NCBI GenBank assembly: GCA_015478945.1
Contig: JABUQX010061839.1
Location: 20,001-48,994, forward strand
Origin: Trachelipus rathkii
Taxonomy: Eukaryota; Arthropoda; Malacostraca; Isopoda; Trachelipodidae
Length of the DNA: 28,994 nt
Reading direction: 5' to 3'
Below are positions 20,071 to 28,994 of the stretch, piece after piece. A program made the position numbers and the translations under genes. Numbering within the stretch: position 1 is the stretch's first letter; every line of letters starts with the position of its first letter. The notes beneath the pieces are model-generated. The model ran no database searches. It was not told where the DNA came from and saw only the letters and a program-made list of their open reading frames with translations.

Positions 20071-21054
20071 ATGAATTAATTTATATAGAGAATATAAATA
20101 AACAATTAATCGTAATAATTATTTTGGTAAATTCAATAGATGTCCATTATAAGGTGATTTAATAATTATAATCTCGACCTAATTAGATTCCACTATTCAA
20201 TAATACCATAAGCCAACGAAACAAATAATGTCCATATATTATAATCACTCTATGATTGCCAGTATATATAGATGGAGTATAATATAAATATTAAATTAGC
20301 TAATAATAATTATATAAGTATACTATATATATTAATATATAGTGATATTATTTTTATTTAATTATAATATTTATAATTTATTTAAAAGTTATTCATTATA
20401 GTGTTCCTAACAATTATCGTTACTTTTATTACTAGTAGTTTATTATATAGTATATTAGTAATGTAATCCTAAGTATATATAGGATTTATAAAGTGTTGTT
20501 TGACTACCAGGTAGGCGAGAAATTATCAATAATATGTGATCGTTATTTTAATAATTTTTAGTGAGGTAAATGATTATACATTTAGAGTATTGAGAGGAGA
20601 ACAGTATCCTGAGACTTTAACTACCAAAATATTTAAACTCAACCTAATGTAGTCTTAACTAACATAAATTAACGAAACCTAACCAAAGCTTAACCTAATT
20701 AGTAATTTAAGTTAGTAATACGTAAATAAAACTTAAAACCTTCTTATTCTTTAAGATTTCTAATACCGGTTAGAGGTGGGTTAGTATTTGTTGTATGTGA
20801 GTTAGGATGAGAATGAGTGTTTGAGATTACTATTAGATAGTTATGAATTGTATATAAGTTATGAGGAGAGGAAGGAATAGAGAATGGTAGATTTATTAGG
20901 ATACCTAGTGAGATAAAATTGAGATTGTTTATATTATTATGTGTTATTGATAGTCATGACAATAGGTATATTGTAGAGTTGAATAATATAGTGAAATAGA
21001 TAAATGTGAATATAAATAATATGTGATATAAGTATGGTAGATAATTAGCGTTGT
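20071..21054. other. No gene seen; AT-rich DNA
   Basis: A/T-rich throughout. Decayed AACCTAA-type words lie at about 20640-20700. From 20760 to 21040 the plus strand is strongly G over C. No frame, motif or repeat partner was recognised. Confidence 0.5.
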
Positions 21055-22060
21055 AAACTAGAGCAAGATCTGCTGATATCATCGAAAGCAAGTAGATACA
21101 ATAGAATATACAATGACAGTACAGGGAAAAGCGAATACCATATGTGGAATATACCTATGTGATTAATGAGGGGGAGTAGGGGATAACGAGTTATTATTGA
21201 GAGAGAGATAGGTGAGAAAAAAAGAAAGGCATTAAAAAATGAAAAGTAAAAAATAGTATATCTGCATAACAACTATAATTTAAGCTAAATCTTATTGAGT
21301 GAAAGCATTGGAAGTACGCTGAGGTAAAAAGAGTGAATGATATAGAAAAAATGTAATAAAATAAAAGAAAGAAAAATAAAAATTAAATTGATTAAAAATG
21401 CAAAAAATTATTGTTAATGATTAGAGAGCCTATTTTAAGACCTTTTATTGTTATTATTATCAAAAGAGTAAATAAACATTTTCTATTAAAGTGATTATTG
21501 ACATGATGTTTTTTAATTACTAAAAGGGATACCACCTAAGGGTGTAATATTAAATAGTATATCCCACCAGATTAGATAGCAAGGTAAGAACGGTTATTTT
21601 GGTCAATCTCTGGCTCTATCCATGGAGTTTTGATTAAATGATAATGTTGGTTAGACATAAATTCCCCTCCATCACGTGTGGAGGAGGTGGTGGTCTCTCG
21701 AACCCCCGCCTCTTTTGGTATTGTGGTGTGTTCGCATGGAGTGGTAATCTCTCCGTCCCTCGTCCCATACTTTACGATGGTATAGTGTATAAAATCAATA
21801 CTATCCGTCGGGTGTTCCCTACGTCGCTCGAGCCCCCTAATTTGTCGTGTAATACCTTTATAGAGACCATTTTAACATAATATATATAGATGTTATATAA
21901 TATTAATAACTATGTCCCAGCCCCTCCCCCACTAAAAATATAATATATTTAATATATAAACTAATTTCTTATTAAGTGATAATTTATTTTTATTCTATTT
22001 GTGCTAAATATTCAGAAAATATAGAAAAAATTTACAATAATATTGAAGATTCCAAGAAAT
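21055..22060 (+). mobile_element. Family A element, copy A5 (decayed arms)
   Basis: A left outer sub-repeat is recognisable near 21120-21155 (TACAGGGAAAAGCGAATACC). A 'GAGAGCCTATTTTAAGACC' box lies at 21424-21442. The core (about 21530-21865) reads GGGATACCACCTAAGGGTGT, AAATTCCCCTCCATC, GGTCTCTCGAACCCCCGCC, CGCTCGAGCCCCCTAATTTG and TCGTGTAATACC. A TA stretch and the C-rich spacer CCCAGCCCCTCCCCCAC (21916-21932) precede a poorly preserved right arm (GAAGATTCCAAGAAATAG near 22046). The GGGTCTCTCGGCC heart of the core is missing or rearranged here (replaced by 21580-21655). The frames 21638-21880 (+) and 21045-21272 (-) are chance frames. Confidence 0.65.
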
Positions 22061-23407
22061 AGTAGAATGTATAGTAATTGTGCTCTGTGTAAAAATAACA
22101 TCCGTAATGATAGGTTTCGAGATTGAGATTGGTGTTTATGTTATTATGAATTTTTATGTGTTATTATGTTTTATTATAGTATATATAATAATATACAGTA
22201 ACTTGATTCTTCCTCGTGAAAATTTGTCCAGAGAACTCTACATGATATTTTTCATCTCTAAATTCGATAGTCTGATAGAATATTTAAATGAACACACCAT
22301 TAAGCTACTTCATAAGAGACTGGCCAATTAATAAAAATTAATAATATATAAATAATAATATATTAAGTAGATAAAATATACATTTTTAAAGAGAATTATA
22401 TAAATAATAAAGCTTCTTAAAAAAATAAAGATTAAAAATATATTATTAAATATAATTAGTATTATATATAGAATTATAACATTATTATTAAATGTTATCC
22501 ATTATTCATAAATAATTTAATGAAAGTAATATATAGTAATAAAGTAGTTTGAAATAAACAAGTTACGGAGAAAAGGTAATAATAATAATAAATAATAATT
22601 ATCTAATGTATAATAAGTGAATTAAGTTAGGAAATATTCAGATTAATATATTAATAATTAATTAATATTAGCATTTCGAAGGTAGTTTAATTAAAAGATA
22701 CTTCTGTTTTAGATATATCACAGACACAGAATCATGGAAATATGCCAAAAATTATAAAATTATTGTATAATAAAGTTCAAATTCAGGATTATTTCATATT
22801 ATATAATTTGATTTAAATATCTATTTATGAATTTATCTACAAATTATATGATGATTTGATAGAGTTATCTACGCAACATATAACGTATTTAATTATATAT
22901 TGATAAATAGTAGATTATTTTTATTCTTATTATAATCAGATATAAATAATTATAAATCGTATTACTAAATACATTATATCAGTTAAATCAATTATTGCTT
23001 AGGGCATAATTAGTATTGATGTATATAGCGTATTATATATATAATTATATATAATTGGTGAATTCAGATAATATTTAAGTTAGTAGTACATTTTAAAATT
23101 TCAAAATAATTCATATTAATTTTTTCGGTTATCGTTTTCATAGCTTGTTAAATAATATCTGTATATGATCTTATAGAGTATGTTTTATATACTACATTAT
23201 TACAGTGAAATAAGTTGAGTAGGTAATTGCTATCTAATGTTGTAAGATATTGATATGATTAATTTGTAGAATAATCATAATTTTGAGAAAATAATATTAT
23301 TATAATAGAGATAGTATAATAATTATAAGTAATGCTTATAGTATTTTGCTAGCTGCTTTTTAGATTAGAGAGTGATATTTGATATATATATATTTAATTA
23401 TTATATA
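22061..23407. other. No gene seen; AT-rich DNA
   Basis: A/T-rich with AAT, TTA and TA words. The frame 22080-22331 (83 codons) is hydrophobic by composition (Ile, Phe, Tyr from A/T codons) with no motif or context, so it is not called. Nothing else was recognised over 1.3 kb. Confidence 0.5.
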
Positions 23408-24548
23408 GGCCAGCCCTCTTCTAGAAGAGCCACTAATATCCATATATCTCAAATAACTTACTACCACAGCTACCGGAAAAAAGGGAATAAATACATGCAA
23501 TGGATCTTGGCCTTTAGTGGGAAAGCTGTAAAAAAAAAAAAAAAAAAAAATAAAATTAAGATATCATATCTCGTAAAACTACATATAGCTACAGAGTAGA
23601 AAATTATGATAATATAATTTTGGAATCTGCTAATGTAAAATAAGATTTTTGGTTCGGATATATGTAAAAAAAAAATTAAAACATAAAAAATAATGGGCTA
23701 TTTTTATTTTTGGCGGGGAATTGCCTATGGGACATAGTAAAGTTATAATTCAGTATATATAAGTGATAATATATATTATAATTTGTATATAAAGGTAGTT
23801 ACATCAAGGTAACAATTTAGGGTGCTATCTAGCCGTACAGTGGGTGGAAGATGTAGCGAGTAGTGATAGGGCATCGGATTATTGTCATCAATAACCACCG
23901 AGTAGGGGTAAGGGCGGTACGGAACCCCCGCGACACCCAAATACTCAAATGAGATCTGTCGGTATTTCCGGATAGACTCACTTCTCTCCGAGGTAATGGG
24001 GTAAGGAATTTAGTTAAATAACCTACCCATCGTAGTAGTTCCGCCTGGTGAGGAAGGCCGGAGATTGACCCGACTCCTCGCCATCAGTCGGTATACCTCT
24101 TTCGAGTTATTTCTAATTAAATTTAATATAATAAGAAAAAGAGAATAGTTAATCAAGAAGCTATTTATTTAACGAGTTAAACCAGATAGAGAAGGTCTCT
24201 AATCATATTACAATTAGTAGATGTCATGATTACTATAATTAATTAACAATAATATTTTTTTTTTATTTTTTTATTTTTTTTTTTACGGATTTTTCCTATC
24301 CAAAAAAGTTCACGAGGATTCCAGAAAAGTGTGTTATTTACTTTTTCGCTGTAGCTATTGTAGTTTTTGATGATTATTTTTTTTTTTTATTTTGTTCTTA
24401 ATTTGTTTTTGCCATTTTCCTGCTACTTAAATAATGGACCAGCATTCCAGTCAGAGGTTTCCGTGTTTCTCTTGGCTAACTGTCTGTGTAGTTTTTTGAA
24501 GTATATGAGATAATGTGAAGGCTTCGCTCAAATAGAGGCTGCGTGACC
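23408..24548 (-). mobile_element. Family A element, copy A6 (complete, core inverted)
   Basis: The best-bounded copy. The left end is GGCCAGCCCTCTTCTAGAAG at 23408 after TTATATA, and the right end is GAGGCTGCGTGACC ending 24548 before ATATAAA. Each arm has two sub-repeats: CACAGCTACCGG / AATACATGCAATGG (about 23466-23505); TCTCGTAAAACTACATATAG / TTTTGGAATCTGC (about 23569-23635); GAGGATTCCAGAAAAG / TTCGCTGTAGCTATTGTAG (about 24313-24365); ACCAGCATTCCAGTCAG (about 24439). The core on the minus strand (24095-23830) has GATGGCGAGGAGTCGGGTC, CTCCGGCCTTCC, then CGGGGGTTCC in plus sense near 23925. The right-arm spacer appears on the left side, as expected for an inverted copy. The frame 23372-23599 is arm sequence. 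Confidence 0.8.
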
Positions 24549-24796
24549 ATATAAATAGTATTATTGGGTTATTTTAAAAAATTTAATATTATCTTTTATA
24601 CCAATAGGATGAATACCGGTAATTCTAGGTATCTATTGTTATAAGTTATATTAAAACATTTATATAAGTGTGTACTATTTGTGAAAGGTGTTCTTACGTG
24701 GTACTTTCACCAGATAATAGTATAATGAGATTATGATTTGTATATATATATATATATATATAGTATATATATAATATATAGATATAGATATACATA
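24549..24796. other. AT-rich spacer with TA run
   Basis: A/T-rich sequence between A6 and the solo arm, including GTGAAAG (24680) and CTTTCAC (24703), a 7-bp inverted pair, and a TA run at 24740-24762. No gene. Confidence 0.5.
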
Positions 24797-24929
24797 GTCG
24801 TCCCCTTCTCCTAAAAAAAAAATAGCCAATATTTATCCTTATTTATTTTTTCTTTTTACATTTTTACTAACTAAAATTTTACAAGGGATCAAAATGTATT
24901 TCTTTTCGCTGTTATAAGTGTAGGTTTTG

Positions 24930-24972
<43 letters not shown>

Positions 24973-25143
24973 AGTTTCGGACTAAAATTTTGCCAGATTC
25001 CAACAATGTATTCCTGTTCCCTTGTAGCGTATCTGTAGTGTTTTTGAGAGTATGGATCTCATGATAAGTAGTTTTGTGCGCTTTGGTAAACCAAATACAC
25101 CTGAGGCTATGTCTACTTATAGTAAATATAGGTAAATGTGGCC
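24797..25143 (+). mobile_element. Family A solo right arm, A7
   Basis: Starts at the C-rich spacer TCGTCCCCTTCTCCTAAAAA and continues with the inner sub-repeat (24855-24930: ACTAAAATTTTACAAGGGAT, TTCTTTTCGCTG, TAGGTTTTGAGA). A 35-base poly-T follows at 24933-24967. The outer sub-repeat (24970-25055) reads TTTCGGACTAAAATTTTGCC, TTCCAACAATGTATTCC, GTGTTTTTGAGAGTATG. The terminus is GAGGCTATG with GTGGCC at 25138-25143. No core or left arm precedes it, only a TA tract, so this is an isolated arm. Confidence 0.78.
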
Positions 25144-26167
25144 TTTTATATTATATATGTTATCTTAATTATATTATAATGTATAAGGATTTTGTATTAT
25201 ATTATAATGTTATAATTTGGAATATATTAAAATATAGATTATAAATATTTTTATTACTATAATATTATATTACTTAATAATTATATATTAATATTATATT
25301 AATATTATATATATTATAATTATATATATATATTATATATTAATTATTATATATAATTAATATATATATATTTTTTAATATATAATATATATTATACCTT
25401 AATATATAATAAGATATAATACTATATTAATACCCGGTACTTGAATTCCTAATATGTTATTTGGTTTTCTATATAAATATATTATATACTATGGTTAGTA
25501 TATATCGATTATAATAAAGGTTATATATTCTTAGTAGATTGGTATATATATATATATTACTAATAATATAGTAGTTATTATATAAGTTATTATTATTAGT
25601 TTTTAATCTATATTATTGTATATATTATATTGTTTTGTCCGCATATTGGATATTAATTCAAACACGCAGTCAATTCCGTCAATGAGTCAAATCGACTTAA
25701 GCGATCACTCAACAACTGAGCGATCTTCATGACTTCACGACTCAACGGCGCTGAATCACTCGAGTCAACTAAGATTCAAAAAAATTATTACTGGGGAGAA
25801 AGTAAGGCTATACATAATAATAGAAAAATAATAATAAATAGATAATGCTAAAGAAGTAATAATAATAATGAGATAATTAATGATATATAATAATTTTATA
25901 AAAAAGATGATATATATTATTATATTTTATATCATATACAATATATAATAATAATAATTTAAATTTATATATATTAACGTATTAATGGTAACATTGATAA
26001 TTAAATTATTTTTTAAATAAATATAATATATTAAGTTAAGTATTATATATAATATATATATTATATATATATAATCACAGAATATTATATAATATTATTT
26101 TATAATTATTATTATATAATAGTAATTATAATATATATTTATAAATATATATTTACTCATATAATAT
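25144..26167. other. AT-rich DNA with one mixed patch; no gene seen
   Basis: TA, TTA and AAT-rich sequence on both sides of a mixed patch at about 25638-25790. That patch is rich in GAGTCA/GACTC and GCGATC words. No open frame is present. Confidence 0.6.
25703..25725. other. Short hairpin with GAGTCA/GATC words
   Basis: Arms GATCACTCA (25703-25711) and TGAGCGATC (25717-25725) pair at 8 of 9 positions around a 5-base loop ACAAC. The surrounding 100 bp repeats GAGTCA (25684, 25761), CGACTCAAC (25739) and GCGATC (25701, 25720). Function unknown. Confidence 0.45.
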
Positions 26168-26998
26168 GTACCCTCCCGATTATAGCCAGCATTTGACACT
26201 AAATATATTATACGTTATACATTAGGTACAACGTAATAATAAATATCATTTATTAATCAGGAGACATTTTTAAAAACCTTTAAATTAAAAATAAATAAAA
26301 ATATTCACTTTGTCTGTTTTAATAATAATAGTATAATTATATAAGTGTAAAATGTGTTAAACAATACAGTTGTTTGAGAGATATAGAAAGATGTGTCAAC
26401 GCACCGTTACTACGAGCGTGAGAGCTGCAAAGTGTGTATGCCCATAATGTGATATATTTTTTTTGATTAATTTACCGGACGTTATGAACTACCACAGATA
26501 AAATGTGACTGTATGATACTGAGCCAGCCAGTTTTGGAATATCGAGAAGCGGGGTTCTCGGCCTACCGGGGGACGACGGGGCGGAGGATCTTCGTCCCCC
26601 TCTGTCCTCCGTCGGCTAGAGCCCCCTACCTACATCAATATGACATATTACAAAAGATAAAATAATAATTTTCTCTCAAAAGTCGTAAAAAATGATTAGT
26701 TAATTTGGCAAACTTTTCACTCTATCTTTAAATAGACCTTACATGACATAAGTTTCAAGGCAACTTCAGGCGTGCAATATTCAGATATAAGCATTCTTTT
26801 ACTAATATCATAAGGAGTTCATTAAAAATATAGAATCAATAATCCAAAAAAAAATTTAAGTTTCTTCGCCATTGAACATTAACATGCTGAAACTCAATAA
26901 ATATGTCTAATATTATTATTTTCCTGTAGATGTTATATAGCTTTTCTAGTTACCTCCATGCCTGAACTCGTCCGATTGATCTCCGCTACATCTTACCT
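26168..26998 (+). mobile_element. Family B element, copy B3 (decayed ends)
   Basis: A probable left end at 26168 (GTACCCTCCCGATTATAGCC) resembles GTCAGCCTCCCGAAGG of B2. The right end at about 26925-26998 (TTTCCTGTAGATG, TTTTCTAGTTACCTCCATGC) resembles TTTCTGTAGTTCTGATAG and TTTTTAGTTACATGCATG of B2. The core at 26538-26640 is the sharpest family B example: GAAGCGGGGTTCTCGGCCTA, CCGGGGGACGACGGGG, ATCTTCGTCCCCCTCTG, CGTCGGCTAGAGCCCCCTAC. TTTGGCAAACTTTTCACTC (about 26704) matches the TTGGCAACT / TTGGGCAAACT box of B2 and B1. The boundaries are the least certain of the three. Confidence 0.62.
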
Positions 26999-27157
26999 AT
27001 ATAATATATGTATCTATATACTATATAATATATACGGCTATCCAATACCTACTATAATACTTAACTATACCTATATATAATATATATTAATATCCTATTA
27101 TATACATATACTAATATAATACTACTATATATACAATACATTAATATCATATATATT
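26999..27157. repeat. TA-rich tract with C interruptions
   Basis: TATAC and ACTATA words with almost no G on this strand, marking the start of the C-over-G region. Confidence 0.75.
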
Positions 27158-28366
27158 CAGGCTAATTGCGTAATTAGAAGCGACATAATATATCATTCAT
27201 CCATACTCTCAAATAAAATCCTACTAATAGCCACAAAGTGAAATAGTATCACTCTGCTGCCTATGCTGTCCTACCTAATTTTAGGGCTCGAAATGGATAA
27301 AAAAAAAAAAAAAAAAACCAAACAACCAAAACCAATTCTACATAAACTATTATATACTATATCTCATAACTACAATGCTACAAGATGACAGTTTTGTTTG
27401 AGGTGAATCCTGGTTATAAATTCTCTCTACATTATGGACAAATGTAAAAATACATAAAAATTAAAAATTAGATCAATCTTGTTTTTAATAATTTTTATCC
27501 TACTAGTTATATAATGATGTTAGAAGATTGCTGCGTATATTTACAAACTTTCCCACTTGGGTTTACTCTCGTTTCAAAATAAATTAGCAATTCTATATAA
27601 TTTCGCTTTTTGGTTTCTTTTACTATATAGAGATTAACCGCGCTAAAGTTTCTTCGCCTTGTTTTTTTTTTTTTATTTCTATACCATCACTTGATTGGCA
27701 GCGTTATCTACGAGGTGTCTGCGTCTGCTCTCTTCCGTGATAGCCTTTATCTGGGAGTTATGGACGATTCCTCCTCCCTCTCGCTTTAGAAGTCTCCTGG
27801 AATCCTCTTCGGCTCTTCTGTTATCTTTTATTTGAGCTGTCTCGTACGGTGGTGGTTCCTCTCCTTCTCTCCCCACTGTATTTGTGTATTAAGAGAAATC
27901 GTCCCTGCGCTAATGTTCGCCCTGTCGCGCTCAAGCCCCTACATTGCCCTCGCCTGTATATAACCCTTTACAAAATCAACATATATATATATATAATGTC
28001 CCCCCCTCCTAAAAAAAAAAATTTGCAAAATATTTATCTTTTACTTTTTTTTACTTTATTATTTTTTCTAACATTTCGGATTTTGGTACTAAAATTTGAC
28101 AAGGATTCCAAAAATGTATCTCCTTTTCGCTCGTACGCCTACTCTGCTTGTTTTCTGACGATATGACTTTTTTTTTTCATCTTTTTTTTTTTTTTCCTTT
28201 TTTTTTTTTTACAGGTTCCGCATAAAATTTCGTGCCACGGATCTCCACACCAATATTCCTCTCCCTGTAGCTATGTAGGTTTTGAGATATTGCGATCGAT
28301 TGATAGTTCGTCGCTCCTAAACAAATCCCATACACATCCATTCTATAGAGGTACTTATGGCCATTT
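27158..28366 (+). mobile_element. Family A element, copy A8
   Basis: The left outer sub-repeat is near 27210-27275 (ATACTCTCAAATAAAATCC, TAGCCACAAAGTGAAATAG). The left inner one is near 27362-27450 (ATCTCATAACTACAATGC, GTGAATCCTGG, GACAAATGTAAAAATAC). The core region is 27690-27975 (GTCTCCTGGAATCC near 27794, CTGTCGCGCTCAAGCCCC near 27920, TTGCCCTCGCCTG), more divergent than A2. A TA run is at 27980-27994, then the spacer GTCCCCCCCTCCTAAAAA (27998-28015). Right inner is about 28085-28155 (ACTAAAATTTGACAAGGATT, CCAAAAATGTATCTCC). Poly-T with CAGGTTCCGC follows, then right outer at 28225-28295 (CTGTAGCTATGTAGG, TTTTGAGATAT). The terminus is TAGAGGTACTTATGGCC. The frames 27679-27876 (-) and 27849-28166 (+) are not genes. 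Confidence 0.72.
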
Positions 28367-28994
28367 CATATTACAATACATTTATGTATAAATTTCAATA
28401 TATATTTGTCTAACTTACTACTTCACTCTTGTTCAGACAAATCTACATTCTACTCACCATACTATCTCTATATATTATATATAATTACTATCTACTACTA
28501 TAACTAACATTATTCATATACTAACACTATCATTTCTTTCTTACTACGCCCTACATTAACTATACTCATATACTATATATCCCCTATAAATATCTCATAT
28601 TAAATATATCATATATATATTATATATTAATAATATTTACTACTATCTAATATAATTACTTCTCAACTCCTTACCTTAATACTCTTCTCTTAATCTTATC
28701 ATATCATATATATAATACTCTTTATATATATACATATTACTATCAATATAATAACTATATAAAATATACTAATAATTAATAACAATACCTACTTTTACCG
28801 AAATAGAAACTATACATACCTAAATAATCTACTTCTCATATCACCTCATATAATTAACACCTACTACTACTCACTTATACTACTACTTATCATCCAATAT
28901 AATATACCTAACTATATATACTATTATCATAATATATATATACACCCTATAAAATTATATATATAATTAATACTATTACTATATTTAATCTGTA
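28367..28994. other. AT-rich DNA almost lacking G; no gene seen
   Basis: More than 600 bases of A, T and C with only a handful of G on this strand (words such as CTACTACT, TCATATAC, AACCTACT). No frame, motif or repeat unit was found. The window ends here without a boundary. Confidence 0.7.

Noticed and set aside
22080..22331. 83-codon hydrophobic frame resembling a small membrane protein
   Set aside because: Ile/Phe/Tyr richness follows from A/T-rich codons; no conserved motif or gene context.
13822..28366. Regularly spaced repeats considered as a CRISPR or satellite array
   Set aside because: Units are about 1 kb, in both orientations, with unequal spacing and long inverted-repeat arms; this is dispersed-element structure.

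Overview
The window looks like non-coding, repeat-packed nuclear DNA from an animal, most likely a crustacean and plausibly a decapod. The reasons are the very high A+T, pervasive (AT)n, (CT)n and AAT microsatellites, scattered CCTAA/AACCT words, and two decayed non-LTR retrotransposons of a style I associate with decapod genomes. The taxon is inference. I see no credible host protein gene, rRNA, tRNA or CRISPR. Nearly every open frame over 60 codons is either translated microsatellite, the antisense of a retrotransposon, or a chance frame inside a transposable element.

Layout. 1-4365: low-complexity AT sequence with CT/CA microsatellites and short unrecognised patches. 4378-5520: plus-strand 3' end of a non-LTR retrotransposon (broken YADD reverse transcriptase plus C-terminal region), interrupted by AT-rich DNA. 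5521-7287: unassigned, with one 146-bp tandem duplication. 7424-9292: two short elements with terminal inverted repeats (family B). 9418-about 12060: minus-strand Jockey-like retrotransposon, frameshifted but readable to its C-terminal stop. 12077-13313: long AT and compound CT/AT microsatellites. 13822-28366: a cluster of about seven copies and one solo arm of a second element, family A (about 1.0-1.2 kb), plus a third family B copy at 26168-26998. The last 630 bases are AT-rich and almost free of G.

The main result is family A. Copies have long terminal inverted repeats, and each repeat is built from two diverged tandem copies of a sub-repeat of roughly 100 bp separated by a poly-A/poly-T tract. 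Between the arms lies a GC-rich core that stands out sharply from the AT background. Its best-conserved part reads GGAGTCGGGTCTCTCGG then CCTACCGGGAAACTACGGGG. The same core motif occurs in family B, whose arms differ, which suggests two non-autonomous families sharing a conserved internal module. No transposase was found in the window.

Single-base indels are frequent in all elements, and the G/C balance on the plus strand changes abruptly near 26-27 kb. Some apparent decay may therefore be sequencing or assembly error. All alignments were done by eye, so element boundaries are approximate (about 5-30 bp).
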